This document shows positions 1 through 5,661 of a DNA stretch of 7,580 nucleotides, piece by piece. The stretch is from Candidatus Izemoplasmatales bacterium (GTDB lineage Bacteria > Bacillota_I > Bacilli_A > Izemoplasmatales > Hujiaoplasmataceae). Within the stretch, counting starts at the first letter, position 1, and each line of letters starts with the position of its first letter. A program made the translations under genes and the position numbers. A model generated the notes under the pieces. It worked only from the letters and a program-made list of their open reading frames with translations. It made no database searches and was not told where the DNA came from. The stretch is from positions 1-7,580 of the forward strand of contig JAQVTV010000040.1 of NCBI GenBank assembly GCA_028699855.1. The letters are read 5' to 3'.

Positions 1-335
1 TGTTCATGGCAACAGAACCTGTGACTTCCCCGCGCAACGCTTTGGGAATGGTATTCTTCGCGCTGTTCTTGGGCGCGTTGACCGTTCTGTTTCGTTTTAT
101 CGGCGATTACCCCGAAGGCGTGGGTACGTCGATTATCGTGATGAATATCTTTGCTTTTCCAATCGACAATCAAACCGCTATCATCCGTGCCAACGGTCTC
201 AAGAAGACGAGTCTAATCCGCCTCGGATTCCTGTGCGCTTTGGTATTGGCCTTGATGGTGTATACCTTGGTGAAATCAAACAGTCTCTATGACGTGATGA
301 CCGGTTGGATCATCCGATTCTGGGGGGTGAGGTAA
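1..335 (+). CDS. rnfD: RnfD, C-terminal part (5' truncated by window edge)
   Basis: Integral membrane flavoprotein subunit of the Rnf ion-translocating oxidoreductase; in the family it carries an FMN covalently bound to a Thr. Only the last 110 residues are visible. The frame is open to the left edge: base 3 begins a Phe codon just before the Met at 6, giving FMATEPVTSP, which matches the conserved 'FMATDPVT(S/A)P' segment of RnfD/NqrB. The Met at 6 is therefore internal, not the start. Next come a hydrophobic helix, the 'YPEGVGTSIIVMNIFAFPID' segment typical of the RnfD C-terminus, and a last helix around the LCALVLALMVYTLV stretch. The flavinylated Thr lies upstream, outside the window. The stop is TAA at 333-335, one base before the next start, which supports co-translation with the following rnfG genes. 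Confidence 0.93.
   Translation, partial: FMATEPVTSPRNALGMVFFALFLGALTVLFRFIGDYPEGVGTSIIVMNIFAFPIDNQTAIIRANGLKKTSLIRLGFLCALVLALMVYTLVKSNSLYDVMTGWIIRFWGVR
324..332 (+). promoter_or_regulatory. Ribosome binding site of the double-domain rnfG
   Basis: GGGGTGAGG lies inside the end of rnfD, four bases before the ATG at 337. It favours this start over the Met codons at 349 and 352, which would be too far away. Confidence 0.6.
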
Positions 336-336
336 G

Positions 337-1581
337 ATGAAATCATTTATGATGAAACATGGAATTCTTGTCGGCGCATTGGTGATCATCGCCGCTGTCT
401 TCGTCTTTGGCGGGATGTATAGTCGCTATATGACCGAGCAGATCGATGTCCGCGCGGAAGCCGAAAGACAACGGCAGCTGGCGGAAGAGAAGCGACTATT
501 TGAAGCGAGTCTCCTTGCGTTTTTCGAGGATGCGACAGACATTCAGGAAGCGGAATACGTGGGCGTTTCGAAGAGTTATCTCAAACCGGGGAAATCTGGT
601 CCCGCTGAGGGAGATTATTTTCAACCGACACTGGACGGAAGTTATATGGTCTTTGAAGATGATGAAGCAGTGGGTGTGGTCTACATCATTTCTTCCTTTG
701 GCAACGCCGTGGGGTTGAAAGTGGCATATGCCATCGATTTTGCGAGTGATCAAATCATCGGTGTCAAAGTCATCAGCCACAACGAAACGGATGACGACGA
801 AGACTTTCCAGGATTGTACTATCAAAAACTCGACAGCGCGTTCTTTGATCAGTTTCGTTCATTTTCATTCAACGAGGTGGTGCTCGAAGTCGACACGATC
901 GCGGGTGCGACATATTCAGGTAAGGGGTTTGAACTCGCAGCAATCTATGCACGGGAACAATATGCCCATGATTTCGATGATTTTGAAATTCCGTCCGTAG
1001 TTGTGACGATCAACTCGATCATCAACAATCTGGATCCCGATACGTTCGTCAACTATCCGTTGATCGCAAACATTACGATTGGTGCCCAGGCGACTGTCAT
1101 CGATGTCTATCTTGCGATCAACTACACGTACTTGGGTGTGGCATCGGGCGACTATCAGCCCTCCGATGATGAACAAGCCGAGATTCGCAATCTCGCTTCC
1201 ACCAGTGGAATGGTGTCGAATCGCAGTTGGTTTTTGAGTTATGACGAAACGACCAGGACAGTGGTCATGGGGGCTCGAGGGATGTATCCTTCCACGCCGA
1301 TTGAAGTAACGTTTGTCCTCAATGATACGTTGGATGGCGTTGAATCGCGTTCGGTGTATTCTCGGGAAAGTTATTATGACGACTACAATGTTCCTCCGTA
1401 TGGTTCATACGTGGGAGGACCCCCTCCTTGGGTAGAAAATACGATTATTGACCAGTACCTTGCAGGGGAGACCATCGATACAATTGCCGGAGCGTCGGCG
1501 TCCACAGAAGTTTCGATGCGCAGTCTGGTCGCCTTATTGGATCGCTTCATCGATTCATTGAACGGAGGTGCGAACGGATGA
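337..1581 (+). CDS. RnfG-like protein with two FMN-binding domains
   Basis: A 414-residue membrane-anchored protein, about twice the usual RnfG length (roughly 190-210). Visible parts are one N-terminal membrane helix (residues 11-28), a charged helical stretch (34-57), a first FMN-binding domain (about 75-210) and a second (about 220-405). The first has the RnfG-like 'HNET' segment (148-151) and the flavin attachment motif DTIAGAT (186-192), where Thr192 would be the FMN-carrying residue. The second ends in DTIAGAS (381-387) followed by A-S-T, so the acceptor position is Ser387. In the family, RnfG holds a covalent FMN on the outer face and passes electrons within the complex. It sits where rnfG normally sits, one base after rnfD, and overlaps the next gene by four bases (ATGA). 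The family assignment is firm; flavin loading of the second domain is inferred only. Confidence 0.85.
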   Translation: MKSFMMKHGILVGALVIIAAVFVFGGMYSRYMTEQIDVRAEAERQRQLAEEKRLFEASLLAFFEDATDIQEAEYVGVSKSYLKPGKSGPAEGDYFQPTLDGSYMVFEDDEAVGVVYIISSFGNAVGLKVAYAIDFASDQIIGVKVISHNETDDDEDFPGLYYQKLDSAFFDQFRSFSFNEVVLEVDTIAGATYSGKGFELAAIYAREQYAHDFDDFEIPSVVVTINSIINNLDPDTFVNYPLIANITIGAQATVIDVYLAINYTYLGVASGDYQPSDDEQAEIRNLASTSGMVSNRSWFLSYDETTRTVVMGARGMYPSTPIEVTFVLNDTLDGVESRSVYSRESYYDDYNVPPYGSYVGGPPPWVENTIIDQYLAGETIDTIAGASASTEVSMRSLVALLDRFIDSLNGGANG

Positions 1582-2135
1582 ATAAAGGCTTGATTTCCGG
1601 GCTGGTGTTATTATGTTTCGGCGTCGTATGTGGTTTGTTGCTCGCAACGGTCAATCATTTCACGGCGGGAATCATTCATGAGAACGCCATCAAGGAAAAA
1701 AGGGAAATGTTGCGTCAGTTCTATCCGGATATCGATTCATACGATCTGGATGAAATCGAACTGGAAGGCGATATCAATTCTCTGTATCTATTGACGGACA
1801 AGACGACCCATGATGTGTATGCCGCCATTTACGGCGTTAGCGCAATCGCATATAAAGGCCGCGTGAACATGTTGATTGCCATTGATGCGGATTTCACGGT
1901 TCGTGACTATGCGTTTGTCGGCAACAGCGGGACGGAAGGATTAGGTTTGACTTTGGCTGATCTTGATTTCGGAATGACCGGAGTACTCATCAGCGATTGG
2001 GCAACCGAATTCGATGCCCTCTCCGGCGTGACTGTCACCTCGATTGGTTATGGACCCGCATATGATGGCGGAGTCAGACGTTGTTTCGAACTCGTAGCCG
2101 GTCGTGTAGCTACTGATTTCGGAGGTGGAAACTGA
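1578..2135 (+). CDS. rnfG: RnfG, electron transport complex FMN-binding subunit (single domain)
   Basis: A 185-residue protein of normal RnfG length. It has an N-terminal membrane helix (about 5-24), then an extracytoplasmic FMN-binding domain with the family layout: 'VYAAIYGVSAIAYKGRVNML' strands (80-99), an 'NSGTEGLG' turn (116-123) in the place of the usual 'ETPGLG', and the attachment region DALSGVTVTS (146-155). Thr152 is the expected FMN site, but the normal Ala of S-G-A-T is Val here. The start ATG overlaps the previous stop as ATGA, and an ACGGAGGTG ribosome site lies at 1562-1570. It is a second G subunit directly after the double-domain one, so it either works beside it or supplies the canonical G role while the larger protein adds extra flavins. 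Assignment to the RnfG family is confident; the division of labour is not. Confidence 0.85.
   Translation: MNKGLISGLVLLCFGVVCGLLLATVNHFTAGIIHENAIKEKREMLRQFYPDIDSYDLDEIELEGDINSLYLLTDKTTHDVYAAIYGVSAIAYKGRVNMLIAIDADFTVRDYAFVGNSGTEGLGLTLADLDFGMTGVLISDWATEFDALSGVTVTSIGYGPAYDGGVRRCFELVAGRVATDFGGGN
2121..2128 (+). promoter_or_regulatory. Ribosome binding site of rnfE
   Basis: GGAGGTGG lies six bases before the ATG at 2135, within the last codons of the preceding rnfG. It selects this start in a one-base TGATG overlap. Confidence 0.7.
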
Positions 2136-2800
2136 TGAATCAAAAAGAAAACTTCTTAAAAGGTTTTGTCAAAGAGAATCCGCTTTTGGTTTCCATGCTG
2201 GGGATGTGTCCGTCGCTTGCGGTGACGACCCGCTTGGAAAACGCCATCGGAATGGGTATCGCGGTTTTGTTTGTTTTGGTGCTTTCGAACTTGCTGATAT
2301 CGTTGATCATGAGCCATCAGAAATTGGGTGAATGGGTCAAACCGGTGAGAATACCTGTTTATATCGTTGTCATTGCTACACTCGTGACAATGGTTGATAT
2401 GTTGATGAATGCATTTTTACCCGACATCCATAAGAGTCTGGGCATGTTTATTCCACTGATTGTGGTCAACTGTATCATCTTAGGTCGCGCAGAAGCATTT
2501 GCTTCGGAAAACAAACCGCTCGATTCTGTGGTCGATGGGGTGAGTATGGCGCTGGGTTTCACCTTTGCGATCGTAGTCATCAGCGTGATCAGAGAGGTCC
2601 TGGGCAACGGGACCATCACCGTCTGGGGCGATGTGGTGCTCAATATGAGATTCATCTTTGATTTCTTGAATATCCAGCCCATCGATATGTTTGTCAAACC
2701 GGTTGGCGCATTTTTGACCTTCGGCTTCTTGTTGGCCGGAGTGGCCGCAATCACAAATCACAGAGCTTCGAAAAAAGTTGGAAAGGTGGCTAAATCATGA
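2135..2800 (+). CDS. rnfE: RnfE, electron transport complex membrane subunit
   Basis: A 221-residue hydrophobic protein with about six membrane helices, homologous to RnfA and to NqrD/NqrE. Diagnostic segments are 'ENPLLVSMLGMCPSLAVTT' (14-32), 'IPLIVVNCIILGRAEAFAS' (106-124) and 'IREVLGNGT' near residue 153. Cys25 and Cys113 are the two conserved half-site Cys residues. In solved Rnf/Nqr structures the equivalent residues, with those of RnfA, hold a [2Fe-2S] cluster inside the membrane. Role: forms with RnfA the inverted-symmetry core that carries electrons across the membrane with coupled Na+ or H+ movement. It shares one base with the upstream rnfG stop and overlaps rnfA by four bases. All key residues are present and nothing appears truncated. 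Confidence 0.96.
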   Translation: MNQKENFLKGFVKENPLLVSMLGMCPSLAVTTRLENAIGMGIAVLFVLVLSNLLISLIMSHQKLGEWVKPVRIPVYIVVIATLVTMVDMLMNAFLPDIHKSLGMFIPLIVVNCIILGRAEAFASENKPLDSVVDGVSMALGFTFAIVVISVIREVLGNGTITVWGDVVLNMRFIFDFLNIQPIDMFVKPVGAFLTFGFLLAGVAAITNHRASKKVGKVAKS

Positions 2801-3372
2801 GCGAACTCATTCAACTTGCGTTTATCGCATTCATTGTAGAAAACATCGTTCTTACCCAATTTTTGGGGATATGTCCCTTTATCGGTGTATCTCGAAAACG
2901 GAGTTCCGCACTGGGAATGGGAATGGCTGTTGTGTTTGTGATTCTGATTTCGAGCATTCTGACGTGGGTCATCTATCATTACGTGTTGGCGTTTTTCTCA
3001 ATCACCTACATGCGGACAATAGTCTTTATTCTTGTCATCGCTTCCTTGGTGCAGATGGTGGAATTGTTCTTGAAGAAGATATCTCCAGCGCTCTATAAGG
3101 CTCTAGGAATCTATTTGCCGTTAATCACGACGAACTGCGCGGTACTCGGTGTCGCGATCATCAATATCGACAAAAGTCACACTTTTAGCGAAACCGTCGT
3201 GTATTCATTGTTCATTTCGCTCGGCTTTCTCTTCGTGATGTACATCTTTTCCATGATTCGTGAGAAACTTGATTTTTCACCCGTGCCCAAAGCCTTTAAA
3301 GGCGTGCCCATCGCATTGGTAGTTGCTGCGATCCTCGCGCTTGTGTTCAGCCGTTTGGGGGGAATTGTCTAA
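2797..3372 (+). CDS. rnfA: RnfA, electron transport complex membrane subunit
   Basis: A 191-residue membrane protein of exactly the usual RnfA length, with about six helices. Conserved signatures are 'ENIVLTQFLGICPFIGVSRK' (15-34), containing Cys26, and 'LPLITTNCAVLGVAI' (107-121), containing Cys114. These pair with Cys25 and Cys113 of RnfE to bind the intramembrane [2Fe-2S] cluster known from Rnf and Na+-NQR structures. The ATG overlaps the rnfE stop as ATGA, and an AAAGGTGG ribosome site lies at 2782-2789. RnfA and RnfE show the expected paralogous similarity at the CP and NC(A/I)(V/I)LG motifs. Intact and typical, so the transmembrane electron path looks functional. Confidence 0.97.
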   Translation: MSELIQLAFIAFIVENIVLTQFLGICPFIGVSRKRSSALGMGMAVVFVILISSILTWVIYHYVLAFFSITYMRTIVFILVIASLVQMVELFLKKISPALYKALGIYLPLITTNCAVLGVAIINIDKSHTFSETVVYSLFISLGFLFVMYIFSMIREKLDFSPVPKAFKGVPIALVVAAILALVFSRLGGIV

Positions 3373-3668
3373 TGGAGATCGTATACGCGGCAATGGTGCT
3401 CGGAGGCCTCGGTTTTGTGCTCGGTTTCCTGATCAATTTGGTCGGAAAATACTTCCATGTGGAAGAAGATCCCCATATCAATGAGGTCGTAGAGTTGTTA
3501 CCCCGGGTTAATTGCGGTGCTTGTGGCTACCCTGGATGCAAAGAAATGGCGATTGCTTTACTGGAAAACAAGGTCAAACCAGCCCAATGCAAGCCTATCA
3601 AAAAAGAAGCGCTTGGCGTGCTGGAAGCATATTTGAAAGACTATTTCTCAAATAAGAATCAAGCATAG
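3372..3668 (+). CDS. rnfB: Short RnfB: membrane anchor plus single four-Cys Fe-S domain
   Basis: A 98-residue protein with an N-terminal membrane helix (about 5-26) and the RnfB-type Fe-S domain 'LPRVNCGACGYPGCKEMA' (43-60). Cys48, Cys51, Cys56 and Cys73 are placed to bind one [4Fe-4S] cluster. Typical RnfB is about 190 residues or longer, has 'CxPGG' after the fourth Cys, and continues into a ferredoxin-like domain with two or more CxxCxxCxxxCP clusters. Here the fourth Cys is followed by Lys-Pro-Ile, a helical tail and a TAG stop. The 121 bases before the next gene encode no ferredoxin motif in any frame that I could read, so this looks like a natural short form rather than a frameshift. 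It keeps the membrane-proximal relay cluster but loses the normal entry point for soluble ferredoxin. Start: TAATG overlap with rnfA and a GGGGGGA ribosome site at 3357-3363. Confidence 0.88.
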   Translation: MEIVYAAMVLGGLGFVLGFLINLVGKYFHVEEDPHINEVVELLPRVNCGACGYPGCKEMAIALLENKVKPAQCKPIKKEALGVLEAYLKDYFSNKNQA

Positions 3669-3696
3669 TTCATTTATGGTTTATGGTACCGTTTTT

Positions 3697-3718
3697 ATCA
3701 TGGCCACACATGATTTTT
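3697..3718 (+). terminator. Weak hairpin with T-run after the rnf operon
   Basis: ATCATG (3697-3702) and CATGAT (3709-3714) form a six-pair, AT-rich stem around a six-base loop, followed by a T run to 3718. It is the only terminator-like structure between rnfB and the lipoprotein gene. It is weak enough that read-through into the lipoprotein gene is plausible. It ends just before the -35 box of the next promoter. Confidence 0.4.
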
Positions 3719-3719
3719 G

Positions 3720-3748
3720 TTGCAAATATCATTGTTTCACGTTATAAT
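3720..3748 (+). promoter_or_regulatory. Sigma-A type promoter of the flavin lipoprotein gene
   Basis: TTGCAA (3720-3725) and a perfect TATAAT (3743-3748) are separated by 17 bases, the optimal spacing. Transcription would start near 3755, inside the perfect palindrome CTGATATCAG (3755-3764), which could be an operator. The lipoprotein can therefore be expressed independently of the rnf operon. Confidence 0.75.
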
Positions 3749-3776
3749 ATGAGGCTGATATCAGTACAATCATTTT

Positions 3777-3782
3777 AGGAGG
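3777..3782 (+). promoter_or_regulatory. Ribosome binding site of the flavin lipoprotein gene
   Basis: A consensus AGGAGG seven bases before the ATG at 3790, indicating strong translation. Confidence 0.8.
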
Positions 3783-3789
3783 AAATAGA

Positions 3790-4881
3790 ATGAAGAAATC
3801 TTTACTCGGATTAGCTGTCATGTTCTTCGGTTTTGCGATTGTTGCTTGTAATGGCGCAACGACCCAAGCACCGACGACTGCTGCACCGACGACTGCTGCA
3901 CCGACCACGGTTGCACCCACGACCCAAGCAACGACTGCAACACCAAGAGAATTCCCTGTTGATGGTGAATTCACAGCTTATGAAGTAAGCGTTGATCGCA
4001 ACACCCCGATGGTTACTACTGTAACCGTGACTATCGAAGACGGAGAAATTACGGGGTATGTCATCGACTGCCGTCAAGGTACGAGAACGCTCACCGGAGA
4101 AGAGTACGCCTATGCTTGGAAACCCGAATCAAAACAAGCACTTGGATACAACTACAAAATGCATTGGAACGCATACGCTGCTACCGATGAAACACCCACC
4201 ATCGAAGAATATGAGACATGGTTGGGCGACAACGACAAACTCGAGTGGTTTGAACAAGCCGATCTTATCGCTGCACAATGGTTGGCGGACGGCGTTGAGT
4301 CTGTAACGGTTGATGGAGATTATATCGATAACGTCGCAGGCGTGACGATCAAAGATGGCGGATATATCGCATTGGCCGCCGCTGCAGTCGAACTTGCGCG
4401 TCAAGGAAAATTCCAAGCGATCTATTGCAGTGGACAAGACCTCTACTCTGTAAGCATGCTCGTTTCCGCTGAAGGTGTAGTCAGCGATCTATTGCTTGAC
4501 ACGCTTCAAGGACAAGGAAACAAAACGACGGGTATCTTCGTATGGAGAGATCAAACCAAACAAGAACTTGGTTATGGCTACATGATGCATGGAAATGCGT
4601 ATCGTGCTGTTGATGAGACTCCGACTGTTGAAGAATATGAAGTCTGGTTAGGCGAAAATGACAAACTCGAATGGTTTGAACAAGTCGGCCTGATCACGGA
4701 TTATGTCTTGGCAAACGGATATGACGAAAATCTCCAACCGATTACCACTACCGGTAAGGGCGGAAGTCTTGACGGAACAACAGTGCTTGACGATCTCGCA
4801 GGTGTTTCTGTGACATCGGGAAGCTACTACTCATTGATTGGCGCTGTTTTTGCAAAAGTCGCTGACGAAGTCATTGGGTAA
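3790..4881 (+). CDS. Lipoprotein with two duplicated FMN-binding-like domains (PplA-like)
   Basis: A 363-residue predicted surface lipoprotein. Residues 1-20 are a lipoprotein signal peptide with lipobox I-V-A-C, so Cys20 would be lipidated. Residues 24-51 are a Thr/Pro/Ala linker built from APTT(A/V/Q) units. Two domains of the FMN-binding fold follow. The first (about 58-207) has 'VTVTIEDGEITGYVID' strands and motif DNVAGVT (180-186). The second (about 211-360) has DDLAGVS (334-340) followed by V-T-S. The domains share a nearly identical block (115-160 and 257-302; 35 of 46 residues by my alignment) with 'DETPT.EEYE.WLG.NDKLEWFEQ'. Listeria PplA is the closest described analogue: a lipoprotein with two flavinylated domains used in extracellular electron transfer. 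Here the acceptor motifs read GVT and GVS instead of GAT, so covalent FMN is uncertain. Position just downstream of rnf suggests it accepts electrons from that complex (inference). Confidence 0.72.
   Translation: MKKSLLGLAVMFFGFAIVACNGATTQAPTTAAPTTAAPTTVAPTTQATTATPREFPVDGEFTAYEVSVDRNTPMVTTVTVTIEDGEITGYVIDCRQGTRTLTGEEYAYAWKPESKQALGYNYKMHWNAYAATDETPTIEEYETWLGDNDKLEWFEQADLIAAQWLADGVESVTVDGDYIDNVAGVTIKDGGYIALAAAAVELARQGKFQAIYCSGQDLYSVSMLVSAEGVVSDLLLDTLQGQGNKTTGIFVWRDQTKQELGYGYMMHGNAYRAVDETPTVEEYEVWLGENDKLEWFEQVGLITDYVLANGYDENLQPITTTGKGGSLDGTTVLDDLAGVSVTSGSYYSLIGAVFAKVADEVIG
3868..3927 (+). repeat. 15-base tandem repeat encoding the APTT linker
   Basis: Four in-frame units of 15 bases encode A-P-T-T-A, A-P-T-T-A, A-P-T-T-V and A-P-T-T-Q. 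Units 1 and 2 (3868-3882 and 3883-3897) are identical in DNA, which suggests recent slippage or duplication. Later units are degenerate. The repeat forms the flexible, possibly O-glycosylated, stalk behind the lipidated Cys. Confidence 0.8.
4132..4695 (+). repeat. Internal domain duplication in the flavin lipoprotein
   Basis: The segments 4132-4269 and 4558-4695 encode paralogous 46-residue blocks with 11 differences by my alignment. They lie 426 bases apart, so the repeating unit is about 142 residues, one whole domain. DNA is more diverged than protein, so the duplication is not very recent. Confidence 0.75.
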
Positions 4882-4904
4882 AAAATTCAATAAGGCTCAT
4901 CATG

Positions 4905-4930
4905 AAGTTGTCCTTCGGGGCAACTTTTTT
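4905..4930 (+). terminator. Strong rho-independent terminator with UUCG loop
   Basis: AAGTTGTCC (4905-4913) pairs with GGGCAACTT (4918-4926) over nine pairs, one a T-G wobble. The loop is TTCG closed by C-G, an exceptionally stable tetraloop, and a T run continues to 4930. It ends the lipoprotein transcript and isolates it from the next gene. Confidence 0.9.
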
Positions 4931-4931
4931 G

Positions 4932-4959
4932 TTGGGTGTTTAAAGGAACATGCTATAAT
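4932..4959 (+). promoter_or_regulatory. Extended -10 promoter of the unknown membrane protein gene
   Basis: TGCTATAAT (4951-4959) is a perfect extended -10 element. The best -35 candidate is TTGGGT (4932-4937), 16 bases upstream and only a half match, as is common for extended -10 promoters. The start point near 4966 leaves a leader of only about 14-17 bases before the gene. Confidence 0.7.
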
Positions 4960-4979
4960 GAGAGAAAAGGCGGTGAGGC

Positions 4980-5504
4980 ATGATGGAAGATTATGAGATT
5001 TTATTGCTCGTGGGCGCAATCATGGTGATCGGAATCGGTACAATCCTTATCTTCACGGCTTCAATCCGCCAAAAACAAAAAAAGGGTATTGCGGACCTTT
5101 TACAACATAGCGAGATACTTAATTGCCGGGAGTATCATGCGAATGGCGTATACCAGTACGCATTTGAAACCAAGGATAAGGCCTTCTTTCTGAAAGTTGT
5201 GATGCTTTCAAGCAAATATGAGTTGATCATCACGAATCCGAAGCAATGGTGTATCAATGACGATCCCAAAGCCTGGAAACGATCCGTGAGACCTAAAACC
5301 ATCGATGGCGTCCCGGAGTTCATCAAACTCAAACATCCCGATAAACCCACAATACGCATCGCATTGATTGTCCCGGGATGTCACAATATCACTGTCTATC
5401 TGAACGAAAGTGATGTCGCATTGGTGAATCATGCCAAACCCGTTCATGGAGTTTATTTTGTTCAAATGCACGAATTCTCTAATTTTTTATCGACATTTTT
5501 GTGA
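4980..5504 (+). CDS. Membrane-anchored protein of unknown function
   Basis: A 174-residue protein I do not recognise. Residues 7-27 form one hydrophobic helix (ILLLVGAIMVIGIGTILIF region), followed by a basic stretch S-I-R-Q-K-Q-K-K, which by the positive-inside rule puts the remaining 140 residues in the cytoplasm. That part alternates strands and turns and includes 'NPKQWCINDDPKAW', 'IDGVPEFIKLKHPDKPTIRIALIVPGCHNITVYLNESDVALV' features (broken here into its parts: IDGVPEF near 114, VPGCHNI near 131, VYLNESDVALV near 139). No catalytic signature is visible. Two ATG codons in tandem (4980, 4983) are possible starts; GGTGAGG at 4972-4978 fits 4983 slightly better, while AAAGG at 4966-4970 fits 4980. 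It has its own promoter and no operon partner, so context gives no function. It looks like a real gene: good ribosome site, consistent codon use, intact frame. Confidence 0.7.
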   Translation: MMEDYEILLLVGAIMVIGIGTILIFTASIRQKQKKGIADLLQHSEILNCREYHANGVYQYAFETKDKAFFLKVVMLSSKYELIITNPKQWCINDDPKAWKRSVRPKTIDGVPEFIKLKHPDKPTIRIALIVPGCHNITVYLNESDVALVNHAKPVHGVYFVQMHEFSNFLSTFL

Positions 5505-5576
5505 GATGAAATAGCGACTTCAATATTACATATTGATTATCGATCTTCGGTTATGAGAAGTCCGTCATCGATGTTT

Positions 5577-5604
5577 CGGGAAGAAAATTCCCGCTTTTAT
5601 TTTA
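5577..5604 (+). terminator. Probable terminator after the unknown membrane protein gene
   Basis: CGGGAA (5577-5582) pairs with TTCCCG (5588-5593) around a GAAAA loop, followed by CTTTTATTTTA. The stem is short and the T tract is interrupted, so efficiency may be modest. It lies 73 bases after the stop codon and directly before the next promoter region. Confidence 0.55.
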
Positions 5605-5613
5605 GAAACGGTT

Positions 5614-5626
5614 GTGATATCATCAC
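5614..5626 (+). promoter_or_regulatory. Extended -10 element with overlapping inverted repeat upstream of the GH130 gene
   Basis: TGATATCAT (5615-5623) reads as an extended -10 (TG-N-TATCAT, five of six to TATAAT). No convincing -35 box is visible. The same bases form an inverted repeat GTGAT-ATC-ATCAC (5614-5626), a position where a repressor would block the polymerase. Both readings are tentative. Confidence 0.45.
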
Positions 5627-5661
5627 TATGAGAACACAATCTATGGATGATATGGAGATGA

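Noticed and set aside
6..335. A small complete membrane protein starting at the ATG at 6.
   Set aside because: The frame is open to the window edge and the sequence matches the C-terminal third of RnfD, so the Met is internal.
3660..3789. A frameshift that would join rnfB to a lost ferredoxin domain.
   Set aside because: No Cys-rich ferredoxin coding is visible downstream in any frame, and the region instead holds a hairpin, a promoter and a ribosome site.
3868..3927. A CRISPR-like or other mobile repeat array.
   Set aside because: The 15-base units are in frame, have no spacers and encode a regular peptide linker.
3729..4077. Minus-strand open frames rich in Val/Ala/Gly or Arg/Cys opposite the first lipoprotein linker.
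   Set aside because: They are antisense translations of the APTT repeat, without ribosome sites or promoters.
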